From assembly GCF_029894335.1 (NCBI RefSeq), contig NZ_JARXZC010000038.1, positions 1-64,000 of the forward strand: a DNA stretch of 64,000 nucleotides. The letters are read 5' to 3'. The position numbers and the translations under genes are program-made. Below, piece by piece: positions 31,045 to 39,274 of the stretch; positions within the stretch are counted from its first letter, which is position 1; each line of letters opens with the position of its first letter. This DNA comes from Kitasatospora sp. MAP5-34. GTDB lineage: Bacteria; Actinomycetota; Actinomycetes; Streptomycetales; Streptomycetaceae. Below the pieces are notes generated by a model, which was given only the letters and a program-made list of their open reading frames with translations, did not search any database and had not been told where the DNA came from.

Positions 31045-32448
31045 TCAGACGGTCTGGACGCCCGTGCGGGCGGCGAACTCCCGGACGCCTGGCAGCTTGC
31101 GGTCGTGCCGCAGCAGGCCGGTGGCAAGGTCGCGGACGACACCGCGACGGATCTCCTGCGGGGCGGCCTGCTCAGCGGCCAACAGCGCCCTGAAGCACTG
31201 CTCGGGCCTGCCCCACTGGTCGAACGCGCGGGCCACATCGGTGAAGAAACGGGCCTGCCGCTCGGCGGTCGGCAGCGTGGCGGGGTCGATGGTGGCGGCC
31301 AGCTCGATCGCCCGGCCGGCATCGCCGAGCTCGTAGTGCACCGACACCTCGTGCAGGGCGACGCCCTGGATGCCGTCGACCAGGCCGGAGGCCCGGCCGG
31401 CGGCGGCTGCGCTGTCGGCTGCCTCGTGGATCAGGGAGTGCGCGTAGGAGCGGTCACCCGTCTTCGCGGCGGTGTACGCGGCGGTGGCGTACAAGTCGCC
31501 GCGGGTGGCCAGGCGGGCGGTCTGCGGTACTGAGGTGTCGGCGAGGAGTTCTTCGGCCGCGACCACCACGATGTCGGTGGCGCGGGACAGACTGCCCTGG
31601 CGGCGCCAGGAACTGGAGACCATGCGCTGGGCCTCGGCGGTGACCAGCGGATCGCCGCCGGCCCGCGCGGAGGTCAGCGCGCGGTCGGCGGTGATGGCGA
31701 CCAGGTTGTTGTCACCGACCTTGATGCACAGCCGGACGGCCAGGTTGTAGAGCTGGGCGACGTTCCGCGAGCTCCCCTCCGGCGTGCCGACTGCCTGGGC
31801 TGCCGCGATCCGGCCGGGCAGAGCCTTGGCCAGGGCGTCGTACCGGGCGGCCTTGAACTCCTGACGGGAGGTCACCAGCGAAGCGGCGACGCTCTCCGGG
31901 GTCGGCTCCCGCCGGGGCGCCGGAATCCGGGAGGTCCCGTACAGCAGCAGGTCTTCCAGGCCGGCTAACGGCGCCTCCGAGTGCGCGGCCTGCTGGCCGA
32001 CAGCTGGGGAGAACAGGGCGGCAGCCGCCAGGGCCATGAATGGGCGGCGTCGCACATCGTCCTCCTCGGCAGCTGAAGTGCTCGTCAGCGTAGCGGAGGC
32101 GGGCTTGCGTCGGCGTGATCTCACCCGGTCAGCGGCGGGCTGCGGTAACGCGATCAGCTCGTCCAGTTCGCAGCCCAGCACGTCCGCGAATCGGCGGAGC
32201 AACGTAAGGTCCTTGACCTGCTGCACGTCGCGCTCGACCTGGGACATCCAGTCCTCGCTGCGGTCCAGCTCAGTGGCCAGGCGTAACTGGGTCCAGTCCA
32301 ACTGGGTGCGGCGGAGCGCGATGAACTTGCCGAACGTGATGCTGCTGGCCCCCACACTGGCCCCCGCTTCGGTATCCAATCCACTACGGACCGCTACCGT
32401 ACCGAGGGCAGGGGTCAAGGTGTAGAGGAGCGAGGCACGGCGGACCAC
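31045..32448 (-). CDS. XRE/TPR transcriptional regulator (NsdA-like type)
   Basis: A helix-turn-helix domain (KFIALRRTQLDWTQLRLATE, then SEDWMSQVERDVQQV) is followed by a long helical repeat region (about 150-460) made of TPR-like pairs. This is the layout of NsdA/BldD-associated actinobacterial regulators, which respond to unknown ligands through the TPR part. The open frame begins at GTG 32448, giving 467 residues. GTG at 32355, just before the HTH, is equally possible. It sits directly upstream, on the same strand, of the radical SAM/kinase/hydrolase operon and is its likely controller. Confidence 0.82.
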   Translation of the reverse strand: MVRRASLLYTLTPALGTVAVRSGLDTEAGASVGASSITFGKFIALRRTQLDWTQLRLATELDRSEDWMSQVERDVQQVKDLTLLRRFADVLGCELDELIALPQPAADRVRSRRRKPASATLTSTSAAEEDDVRRRPFMALAAAALFSPAVGQQAAHSEAPLAGLEDLLLYGTSRIPAPRREPTPESVAASLVTSRQEFKAARYDALAKALPGRIAAAQAVGTPEGSSRNVAQLYNLAVRLCIKVGDNNLVAITADRALTSARAGGDPLVTAEAQRMVSSSWRRQGSLSRATDIVVVAAEELLADTSVPQTARLATRGDLYATAAYTAAKTGDRSYAHSLIHEAADSAAAAGRASGLVDGIQGVALHEVSVHYELGDAGRAIELAATIDPATLPTAERQARFFTDVARAFDQWGRPEQCFRALLAAEQAAPQEIRRGVVRDLATGLLRHDRKLPGVREFAARTGVQTV

Positions 32449-32554
32449 CGGAAGCGCCGCACCTGCCCCCTCGCCCCACCCGAACGGGTGATCTGCTCGC
32501 GTTGCCGCGCGATCAGGGGGGCACCAACTGCCGCCCGCTGACCGGCGGATGCGC

Positions 32555-33265
32555 TCAGAACGGCCAGGACTCCCGGCGCCACGCGGCGTCCACGAACGCC
32601 CACTCGTACCGCACCGCGTGGCCCGCGTTGCGGACCAGCTCGGCGCGCTCGGCCGCCGAGCTGCCGGCGGCCACCTCCTCGGCGAGCGCGAGGAACTCCT
32701 CCAGCATGCCCCGGTAGAACTCCCCGGGGTGCGCCCTGCGGACCTCCTCCGCGTAGCGCGAGCCAGGGTCGTGGCGGTCCATCAGATCGTCGGTGACCAG
32801 CATGTAGAGCCACGCCGAGGGCAGTACCGCGCCGATCCCGGCGGCCAGTGACGCCGAACCGGCGGCGCCCAGGAAGCTCACGTAGCCCAGCGTCGTCGGG
32901 GCGACCTCCGGTACCGCGCCGCCGCCGGGAAGATCCAGGCCGAGCCGCCCGGCCGTCTCCCGCAGACCCGCCAGCCGGACCGTGCAGTCCTCCAGCGCGC
33001 CCGTCGCCATCCGGCTCAGCACGGCCGCCTGCCGGTCACCGCGCGCCAGCACCGAACAGCGGGCCTGCGCCCGGCCGTAGCCGGGCAGCAGGTGGCAGGA
33101 GTCCTGCAGGGTGAAGTGCAGCAGAGCCTCACCCGGCAGCGTGCCGTCGCGCATGCCCCGGTAGTACGGGTGCTCGCACATCCGGCGCGCACCGTCGGCG
33201 ATGAGCGGGCCGAGTTCCTCCCGCAGGGCGCTGCCGGCCGGTCCTGCCGCGATCGAAGTCACCAT
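32555..33265 (-). CDS. TenA/heme-oxygenase-fold protein lacking the thiaminase Cys
   Basis: A 236-residue all-helical protein with TenA landmarks in order: EHPYYRGMRDGTLP, the active-site Asp in LQDSCHLLPGYGRAQA, YVSFLGAAGSASLAAG, then AVLPSAWLYMLVTDDL and YEWAFVDAAW. In thiaminase II, the LPCxWxY tract holds the nucleophile Cys; here it is Ser-Ala (LPSAW), so thiamine cleavage is unlikely. Many proteins of this fold in biosynthetic clusters are diiron oxygenases. Whether the needed His/Glu set is present should be modelled. The start is ATG 33265. It opens the second tailoring block. Confidence 0.78.
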   Translation of the reverse strand: MVTSIAAGPAGSALREELGPLIADGARRMCEHPYYRGMRDGTLPGEALLHFTLQDSCHLLPGYGRAQARCSVLARGDRQAAVLSRMATGALEDCTVRLAGLRETAGRLGLDLPGGGAVPEVAPTTLGYVSFLGAAGSASLAAGIGAVLPSAWLYMLVTDDLMDRHDPGSRYAEEVRRAHPGEFYRGMLEEFLALAEEVAAGSSAAERAELVRNAGHAVRYEWAFVDAAWRRESWPF

Positions 33266-33444
33266 GGCGCCAAGCCTCGGCACGCCCGCTCGAGAGCGGC
33301 TCGCCCCCGGCTCGCAGCACCCCGGACACGCCCCGCCTACCTGGTGGCATCCGGCCACAGGGCCTCCGTAAAACCCGTTCGCGGACCACGGTGACCACTG
33401 CTAACCTTCCGGAGGCCGTGCGAGAGAACGAGGAGGTGGTACCC

Positions 33445-33498
33445 GTGAACGCAGTATCGACATGGGTGCTCCCCTCCGGGGTCACGGTCGGGCGATAG
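33445..33498 (+). CDS. possible 17-residue leader peptide
   Basis: GTG at 33445 has a near-perfect ribosome-binding site (AGGAGGT, 8 bases away) and encodes VNAVSTWVLPSGVTVGR then TAG. It lies 44 bp before the alpha/beta hydrolase ATG. An inverted pair CGGGAG/CTCCCG lies between them. The arrangement resembles a short upstream ORF controlling the next gene. An alternative is that the hydrolase itself starts at ATG 33462. Confidence 0.4.
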   Translation: MNAVSTWVLPSGVTVGR

Positions 33499-33542
33499 GT
33501 CGTCCGGGAGCGCCTTCAAGAGCACTCCCGAAAGGCACGACC

Positions 33543-34265
33543 ATGCACTTCACTTCTGAGCAGCGCCTCGACGACGGCGTCCTCGAGCGCGAATTCACCC
33601 TCGGCGAGATCCCCGGCACCCTGTGGACGCCTGAATCCGCCGCACCGGCCCCGCTGATCCTGATGGCCCACAACAACGGCCTGCCCAAGGGGGAACCCCG
33701 GCTGGTGGCCCGGGCCCGGTACTCCGCGGCGCACGGCTACGCGGTGGCCGCCATCGACGCCCCCGGGTGCGGTGAACGGCCCCGCTGCGCCGCCGACGAG
33801 CAGGCCCGCGCCGAGCTGCGCCGGGCGATGCAGGCCGGCGAGCCGGTCGACGAGATCTTCGAGTCCTTCATCGGCCCGCTGGTCGAAAAGGCGGTCCCGG
33901 AATGGCGGACCACCCTGGACGCCCTCCTTGCGCTGCCCGAGATCGGCGGCCCGGTCGGCTACGCGGGGTGGACCGCCGTCGGCATTGGGCTGGCGGTGGC
34001 CGAGCCGCGCATCGCGGCCGCCGGCTTCTTCGCCGGGGGTTACGTGCCCCGCGCCCAACGCGAGGAGGCCCGGCAGGTCACCATTCCGCTGCTGTTCCTG
34101 CTGCAGTGGGACGACGAAGGGAACCCCCGGCAGCGGGCCCTGGACCTGTTCGACGCCTTCGGCACCAAGGAGAAGACCCTGCACGCCAACATGGGCGGGC
34201 ACACCGGCACCCCGTGGTTCGAGAAGGAGGACGGGGACCGGTTCTTCGGCCGGCACCTGAAGTAA
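33543..34265 (+). CDS. alpha/beta hydrolase, dienelactone-hydrolase-like
   Basis: A 240-residue alpha/beta-fold protein with an early oxyanion region (LILMAHNNGLPKG) and the lid/helix DAPGCGERPRC. The central strand GPVGYAGWTAVGIGL sits where the nucleophile elbow is expected, but it reads GYAGW, with Ala in the nucleophile position. The late catalytic His is MGGHTG. With no Ser or Cys nucleophile, it may be a non-hydrolytic member or lyase. The start is ATG 33543; ATG 33462 is an in-frame alternative. It is divergent from the TenA-like gene. Confidence 0.72.
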   Translation: MHFTSEQRLDDGVLEREFTLGEIPGTLWTPESAAPAPLILMAHNNGLPKGEPRLVARARYSAAHGYAVAAIDAPGCGERPRCAADEQARAELRRAMQAGEPVDEIFESFIGPLVEKAVPEWRTTLDALLALPEIGGPVGYAGWTAVGIGLAVAEPRIAAAGFFAGGYVPRAQREEARQVTIPLLFLLQWDDEGNPRQRALDLFDAFGTKEKTLHANMGGHTGTPWFEKEDGDRFFGRHLK

Positions 34266-34320
34266 GGCCGGACCGCCAGGCCGGCAGCAGCCGGTAGGCG
34301 CTGCCGGCCTGGCTGCTGCT

Positions 34321-34356
34321 CATGCCGCTCATGCCGCTCATGCCGCTCATGCCGCT
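34321..34356. repeat. four perfect 9-bp tandem copies
   Basis: CATGCCGCT is repeated four times without change, running straight into the left arm of the next hairpin. Confidence 0.9.
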
Positions 34357-34393
34357 CATCGAGGACAGGCCCCCGGCCCTCCTCGATGAGCGG
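34352..34393 (+). terminator. perfect 14-bp hairpin terminator
   Basis: CCGCTCATCGAGGA and TCCTCGATGAGCGG pair perfectly around a 14-base GC loop, 87 bp after the hydrolase stop codon. Confidence 0.75.
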
Positions 34394-34753
34394 CGGCCGG
34401 CAGACGTACAACCACCCCGATCGCGGCGGCGCCCGGGCAGCGGCCCGGCGGGTGCCGGAGGAGCGCGGATCGCACAGGACCAGGCGCCACCGCACAGGGC
34501 GCTGTACCCGCCCGTTCGAGCGCGGCCCGCCCCCGGCTCGCAGCGCCCGGGCGGCGGCCCGCCCGGCCCCGGCCCCACCGGCGTTCGAGCCGCAGTCGAG
34601 AATCCGGCGCCAGCATCGGCTCGAAGGCGAGCCACGTCCACCGGCACGTCCCACCGGCGCGTCCCACCGGCCCGCCCCACCTGCCCGTCCCACCGGCGCG
34701 TTCCGCCGGCCCACGCGTCGGGGTGCGACCAGCCCAGGAAGAGGTCCTGACGG
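34394..34753. other. intergenic, low-complexity region before the P450
   Basis: No gene is seen. Between 34644 and 34712 there are imperfect 12-base repeats of the type CGTCCCACCGGC. The P450 promoter must lie here, but I see no clear -35/-10 pair. Confidence 0.5.
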
Positions 34754-35947
34754 ATGAGCACTTCCCCCGAACTGCCCGCCTTCCCGTTCGGCGACCCCCA
34801 GGGGCTGGACGTGGAGCCGCAGTTCCAGCGGCTGCGCTCCGCGCCGGGGCTGCACCGGGTCCGGCTGCCGTACGGGGTGCCCGCCTACCTCGCGGTACGC
34901 CACGAGGACGTCAAGGCACTGCTCGCCGACCGCAGGTTCAGCCGGGCGTACTCCGTCGGGCCGGACGAACCCAGGCTGCTGCCGATCGTCCAGCGCGCCA
35001 ACCGGCTGAACGCCGCCGAGGGGCCCGAGCACGACCGGCTGCGCCGGCTGCTCGCGGCGGCCTTCACCGTACGCGGGGTGGAGCGGCTGCGGCCCCGCGC
35101 CGAGCGGATCGTCGCCGACCTGCTGGACACCGTGGAGAAGCAGGGCGCGCCGGCCGACCTGATGGAGCTCTTCGCGCTGCCCCTGCCGATCCTGATGATC
35201 TGCGAGCTGCTCGGAGTCCCGCCGGCCGACCGGGTCCGGTTCCGGGCCCTGGCGGAGTCCTTCCTGGCCGCCAAGCTGCACCAGCTGACGGCCGGACAGA
35301 TCGCCGGCGCCGGGCAGCAGCTCAGGCAGTACCTGACCGGGCTGGTGGAGAGCTCGCACAGCGACCCGGGCGACGACCTGCTCAGCTCGCTGGCCGCCGA
35401 GGGCGAGCTGAGCGACGAGGAACTGGTCGCCATCGCGGTCACCATCCTGATCGCCGGCCACGAGGTGCTCGCCGACCTGCTCGCCAACGTCACCTACTTC
35501 CTGCTGACCAGCCCCGCCCACCACCGGCAGCTGCTGGCCGACCCCGCCCTGATCGGCCCGGCGGTCGAGGAGATGCTGCGCTACACCCCGCTCGGGTCCA
35601 GCACCAACAACCCCCGCCGCGCACTGGAGGACGTCGAACTGGGCGGCACCCTGGTGCGGGCCGGCGAGTACGTGGTGCCCGTCATCAACTCCGCCAACCG
35701 CGACGAGACGGTCTTCCCGGCCGCCGCGCAGGTGGACTTCTCCCGCGAGACCAACGCCCACCTGGGCTTCGGCCACGGCCTGCACCGCTGCCTGGGCTCG
35801 GCACTGGCCCGGCTGGAACTCCGGACGGCCCTCGGCGCACTGCTGCTGCGCCTGCCCGGCCTGCGGCTCGCGGTGCCGGCCGGGGAGATCACCTGGTGCG
35901 AGGGCGGCCTGGTACGCGGCCCGCTCACCCTGCCGGTCGCCTGGTGA
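34754..35947 (+). CDS. cytochrome P450 lacking the I-helix Thr
   Basis: A 397-residue soluble P450. The ExxR pair is E273/R276 and the heme loop FGHGLHRCLG has Cys346. The I-helix reads AGHEV (234-238), so the acid is kept but the conserved oxygen-activating Thr is Val. This is a known variation in P450s that use substrate hydroxyls or catalyse unusual couplings, and it suggests altered oxygen chemistry. No ferredoxin is encoded next to it; the one at 7248 could serve both P450s. It is followed 106 bp later by an SDR on the same strand. Confidence 0.92.
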   Translation: MSTSPELPAFPFGDPQGLDVEPQFQRLRSAPGLHRVRLPYGVPAYLAVRHEDVKALLADRRFSRAYSVGPDEPRLLPIVQRANRLNAAEGPEHDRLRRLLAAAFTVRGVERLRPRAERIVADLLDTVEKQGAPADLMELFALPLPILMICELLGVPPADRVRFRALAESFLAAKLHQLTAGQIAGAGQQLRQYLTGLVESSHSDPGDDLLSSLAAEGELSDEELVAIAVTILIAGHEVLADLLANVTYFLLTSPAHHRQLLADPALIGPAVEEMLRYTPLGSSTNNPRRALEDVELGGTLVRAGEYVVPVINSANRDETVFPAAAQVDFSRETNAHLGFGHGLHRCLGSALARLELRTALGALLLRLPGLRLAVPAGEITWCEGGLVRGPLTLPVAW

Positions 35948-36002
35948 CCGCCAGGGTGAGCACCGCCGCCGCCGGGCGCTGAGCACACCGATACGTCCAA
36001 CC

Positions 36003-36040
36003 GTGAACCCGATGAACCAATGAACCGATGAACCAATGAG
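36003..36040. repeat. octamer repeats before the SDR gene
   Basis: Units of the form ATGAACC(A/G) occur four to five times in a row just before the SDR ribosome-binding site (GAGGAG at about 36042). Each unit carries an ATG but no SD. It looks like simple slippage. Confidence 0.7.
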
Positions 36041-36053
36041 TTGAGGAGTCGTC

Positions 36054-36818
36054 ATGGATCTGCAGTTGAAGGGCAAGCGGGCCGTGGTCACCGGCGCGAG
36101 CCGGGGGATCGGCCTGGCCATCGTCCAGGCGCTGACCGCCGAGGGCGTCGAGGTGGTCGGCGGCGCGCGGACCATCGGCGAGGGGCTGCGCGAGGCCACC
36201 CCGCACACGTTCGCGGTCGACCTGACCACCCCGGAGGGCCCCGCGCGGCTGGTGGAGCACGCGGTCGAGACCCTCGGCGGCCTGGACATCCTGGTCAACA
36301 ACGTCGGCGGCCGCACGGTCTCGGCCAACGGCTTCCTCGACCTGGACGACGACGGCTGGCTCAAGGGCTTCGACCTGAACTTCTTCAGCGCGGTGCGGGC
36401 GATCCGGGCCGCACTGCCGAGCCTGCTCGAGAGCAAGGGCTCGATCGTCAACATCGGTTCGGTCAACGGCCGGCTCGCCGCGCCCCGGCTGGCCGAGTAC
36501 GGCGCGGCCAAGGCCGCGCTGACCAACCTGACGAAGGCGCTGTCGGAGGAGTTCGGCCCCAAGGGCGTCCGGGTGAACACCGTGTCGCCCGGCCCGGTGC
36601 TCACCGACACCTGGAACAGCCCGGCGCGGGCCGAGCGGATGGGCATGTCGGTCGAGGACCTGGTCGCGGCGGTGCCCAAGTGGATGGGCCTCACCACTGG
36701 TCAGATCATCGCACCGGAGGAGGTCGCCGCCATCGTCCTGCTGCTGGCCTCCGACCGGCTGCCGAGCACCACCGGCGCCGACTGGCTGATCGACGCGGGC
36801 ATGCTCAAGTCCGTCTGA
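36054..36818 (+). CDS. short-chain dehydrogenase/reductase
   Basis: A 254-residue classical SDR. The cofactor motif TGASRGIG (13-20), structural NNVGG and the catalytic Ser in IVNIGSVNG are present, with Tyr and Lys in EYGAAKAAL. The absence of an acidic residue after strand 2 (GGART) suggests NADP(H). It would interconvert a ketone and alcohol. It follows the P450 in the same direction and ends at a bidirectional terminator, which suggests a two-gene unit in the tailoring block. Confidence 0.9.
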   Translation: MDLQLKGKRAVVTGASRGIGLAIVQALTAEGVEVVGGARTIGEGLREATPHTFAVDLTTPEGPARLVEHAVETLGGLDILVNNVGGRTVSANGFLDLDDDGWLKGFDLNFFSAVRAIRAALPSLLESKGSIVNIGSVNGRLAAPRLAEYGAAKAALTNLTKALSEEFGPKGVRVNTVSPGPVLTDTWNSPARAERMGMSVEDLVAAVPKWMGLTTGQIIAPEEVAAIVLLLASDRLPSTTGADWLIDAGMLKSV

Positions 36819-36847
36819 CCCGCCCGTAGTCGGACCGTACGGAAGCG

Positions 36848-36885
36848 GACCGCCCCGGAACTCGACTCAGAGTTCCGGGGCGGTC
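36848..36885. terminator. perfect 16-bp bidirectional hairpin
   Basis: GACCGCCCCGGAACTC and GAGTTCCGGGGCGGTC pair around GACTCA between the convergent SDR and flavin reductase genes. Confidence 0.75.
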
Positions 36886-36904
36886 CCAGGTCCGGGCAGG
36901 GCAC

Positions 36905-37426
36905 TCACAGGTGCAGCAGGGGCCAGGCCGCGTACTCGCGCAGCCCGTAGAGCAGCGGACGGCTGCCCGACAGCTGGACGACCCGCAGCACCTCGCCGTA
37001 CACCACCGTGTGCGAGCCGACCCGGTGCGCCGCGCTGACCCGGCAGTCCGCGACGGCGTGCGCGTCGTCGGCCAGCCGCGGGCCCCCGCCGTCGGGGCCC
37101 CGGAGCCAGCGGACCCGCCCGAAGCGGTCGTCGGCGCCCGACCCGAACAGCTCGGCGGCCGCCCGGGCGCGCTCGTGCAGCAGGTTCACGGTGAACTGCC
37201 CGCAGTCCAGCACGGCCGCCAGCGTCCGGGTGTCCGTGCGCAGGCACGTCAGCAGGGTGGGCGGCTCCAGCGTCACGCTGCACACGGCCGAACAGGTCAT
37301 GCCGCGCGGCTCCCCGTCCGGGCCGTAGGAGGCGACGACGGACACGCCGGTCGGGAAGCCCGCCATCAGCGTGCGGAACTCCGCGGCGGCCGCCGTGGGG
37401 ATCGCGCCAGTGGGAGAAGTGGTCAC
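36905..37426 (-). CDS. flavin reductase (FMN-binding split-barrel, HpaC type)
   Basis: A 173-residue protein with the family pattern FRTLMAGFPTGVSVVAS, GMTCSAVCSVTLEPPTLLTC, FTVNLL and HTVVYGEVLRV. It uses NAD(P)H to make free reduced flavin for a partner monooxygenase, and the N-hydroxylase or FAD enzymes nearby may be clients, although group A and SidA-type enzymes normally reduce their own flavin. GTG at 37426 is preferred over the much longer upstream frame, which has no coding character. Confidence 0.87.
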   Translation of the reverse strand: MTTSPTGAIPTAAAAEFRTLMAGFPTGVSVVASYGPDGEPRGMTCSAVCSVTLEPPTLLTCLRTDTRTLAAVLDCGQFTVNLLHERARAAAELFGSGADDRFGRVRWLRGPDGGGPRLADDAHAVADCRVSAAHRVGSHTVVYGEVLRVVQLSGSRPLLYGLREYAAWPLLHL

Positions 37427-37702
37427 CTCTACGCCCTTCTGTGGACGGGTTCGCCATCGGCCGAGCTGTCCTTGCCGGCTTTGCTGTCCTTGCTGTCCTT
37501 GGCTGTCGCGCCCGAGGCTGCCGGGCCCGGCTCGGAGACGGCTCGCAGGTGCCTCGACCGTGCGTACGGGAGCGGTCCAGCGTCGTTCGACCGTACGTAC
37601 GGGTGTGCTCGAGCACCGTTCGACCGCGCCTCCGTGCCGGCCGGTCAGCCTTGGCGTCTGGAGTAACACGTCTGGAGCAACACCTCCGGGGGTACGCCTC
37701 CA

Positions 37703-37782
37703 GGCACCCGGAACCGCCGGCACCCGGGACCGCCGGCACCCGGGACCGCCGGCACCCGGAACCGCCGGCACCCGGAACTCCC
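37703..37782. repeat. five 16-bp tandem repeats
   Basis: GGCACCCGG(A/G)ACCGCC is repeated five times (last copy ending ACTCCC) in the 537-bp gap between the flavin reductase and the N-hydroxylase. The rest of the gap (37427-37963) contains other GC-rich, low-complexity sequence and no gene. Confidence 0.9.
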
Positions 37783-37963
37783 GGCACCGGAGCGACCCGG
37801 CCGGACCCGTACGCCCGGCGCGTGCGCCGCGCTCGTGCGCCGTACTCAAGCGCCGCTCGAGCCGCGCTCCACGGCTCGCCCCGAGCATCCGAGGCGGGGA
37901 TTCACGCGCCGCCCGACCCGGGGCGGTGATGGACAGACGACTGCGATCGGAGGTGCCGTTCGG

Positions 37964-39274
37964 ATGCCAGAACGATTCGGCGTGACCCCACCGCCCGGGT
38001 GGGACGACCAGGTCCTGCCCCACCACGAGGTGGTGGGACTCGGGGCCGGGCCCGCGAACCTGAGCCTTGCCGCCCTGGGCGCGGACCAACTGCCCTCCGG
38101 GGCAGTGCTCTTCGAGCGCCGGGAAGGCCCCGCATGGCACCCCGGCCTGCTCGGCGCCGGCACGCAGCTGCAGACCTCCTGGATCAAGGACCTGGTGTCG
38201 CTGGCCGACCCCCGCAACCGGCTCTCCTTCCTCAACTACCTGGTCACCACCGGCCGCATCTACGCCTTCCTCAACGCGCAGTACGAGTCCATCCCCCGCC
38301 TCGAGTACGCCCGCTACCTCGCCTGGGCCGCCGGAGAGCTCGGCTGCGTCCGCTACGGCACCCAGATCGACGAAGTCGACTTCACCGGCGGCCGGTTCGT
38401 CCTCTCCGGCCCGGACGGGCCGCTGGCCACGGCGGACCACGTGGTCTTCGGCCTCGGCACCCGGCCCGAGGTGCCGGCCTGCTTCGAGGGCCAGGACATC
38501 GAGGGCGTGGTCCTCGCCGAGCACCTCGAGTCGCACCTGGCGGCGGTCTCCGCCAAACCCTACGAACAGGTGATCGTGGTGGGCGGCGGCCAGACCGGCG
38601 CCGAATGCGTGCTCAACCTGCTCCAGCGCGGCTACCGGGACATCCGCTGGATAGGCCGCCGGCCGTGGTTCGCCCCGATGGACGACTCGCCCTCCGCCAA
38701 CGACTTCTACCGGCCCACCTACCTGCGGTTCTTCCAGGGCCTGCCCGAGGGAGTACGCGAGCGCTACGCCGCCGAGCAGACCCTGACCAGCGACGGCGTC
38801 TCGATGGCCACCCTGCAGCAGCTGTACCAGGCCAACTACGAGGCCTCGCTGCGCGAGGGCCGCTCGCCGGTGATGATGCTCCCCGGCCGCAGCGTCGTGG
38901 AGGTGGCCCACCGGCACGGCACGATCGCGCTCTGGTGCGAGCGGGACTGGGGCGGCCGCGAACGCCACGCCGCCCGCTCCGTCGTCCTGGCCACCGGCCG
39001 CCGCGCCACCCCGCTGCCGCTGTCCGCCCGGCTGCTGGACCTGATGGAGACCGACACGTCCGGGGAACCGGTGATCGACTCCGACTACTCGATCCGCTGG
39101 AAGCACTCCGAGCGGAACCGGATGTACGTCCAGAACCGCAGCCGGGTCGGCCACGGCCTGGCCGACCCCAACCTGAGCCTGCTCGCGGTACGGTCCGCGG
39201 TCATCCTCAACTCCCTGCTGGACCGGCAGGCCTTCGCGATCCGGGACGAGCAGATGAGCACCGTCTGGGCCTGA
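37964..39274 (+). CDS. SidA/IucD-type flavin N-monooxygenase
   Basis: A 436-residue member of the ornithine/lysine N-hydroxylase family (group B flavoprotein). The FAD motif is GLGAGPAN (25-32) with the typical LQTSWIKDLVSLADP stretch after it, the NADPH motif is VVGGGQTGAEC (about 205-215), and VVLATGR lies near the end. Family members hydroxylate primary amines; some feed N-O or N-N bond formation. ATG at 37964 follows GGAGG. It lies in the tailoring block but carries no siderophore NRPS or NIS partner, so an N-oxygenated secondary metabolite is likelier than a siderophore. Confidence 0.9.
   Translation: MPERFGVTPPPGWDDQVLPHHEVVGLGAGPANLSLAALGADQLPSGAVLFERREGPAWHPGLLGAGTQLQTSWIKDLVSLADPRNRLSFLNYLVTTGRIYAFLNAQYESIPRLEYARYLAWAAGELGCVRYGTQIDEVDFTGGRFVLSGPDGPLATADHVVFGLGTRPEVPACFEGQDIEGVVLAEHLESHLAAVSAKPYEQVIVVGGGQTGAECVLNLLQRGYRDIRWIGRRPWFAPMDDSPSANDFYRPTYLRFFQGLPEGVRERYAAEQTLTSDGVSMATLQQLYQANYEASLREGRSPVMMLPGRSVVEVAHRHGTIALWCERDWGGRERHAARSVVLATGRRATPLPLSARLLDLMETDTSGEPVIDSDYSIRWKHSERNRMYVQNRSRVGHGLADPNLSLLAVRSAVILNSLLDRQAFAIRDEQMSTVWA

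Noticed and set aside
34040..36697. An 885-codon minus-strand open frame
   Set aside because: It is antisense to the P450 and SDR, both of which have complete family motifs. Long shadows are expected at this GC content.
37703..37782. CRISPR array
   Set aside because: The 16-bp units are directly adjacent with no spacers, and no cas gene is present. It is a minisatellite.
37964..39274. Siderophore biosynthesis from the SidA-like gene
   Set aside because: No NRPS, NIS synthetase, acyltransferase or siderophore transporter is present in the window, and all neighbours are tailoring enzymes.
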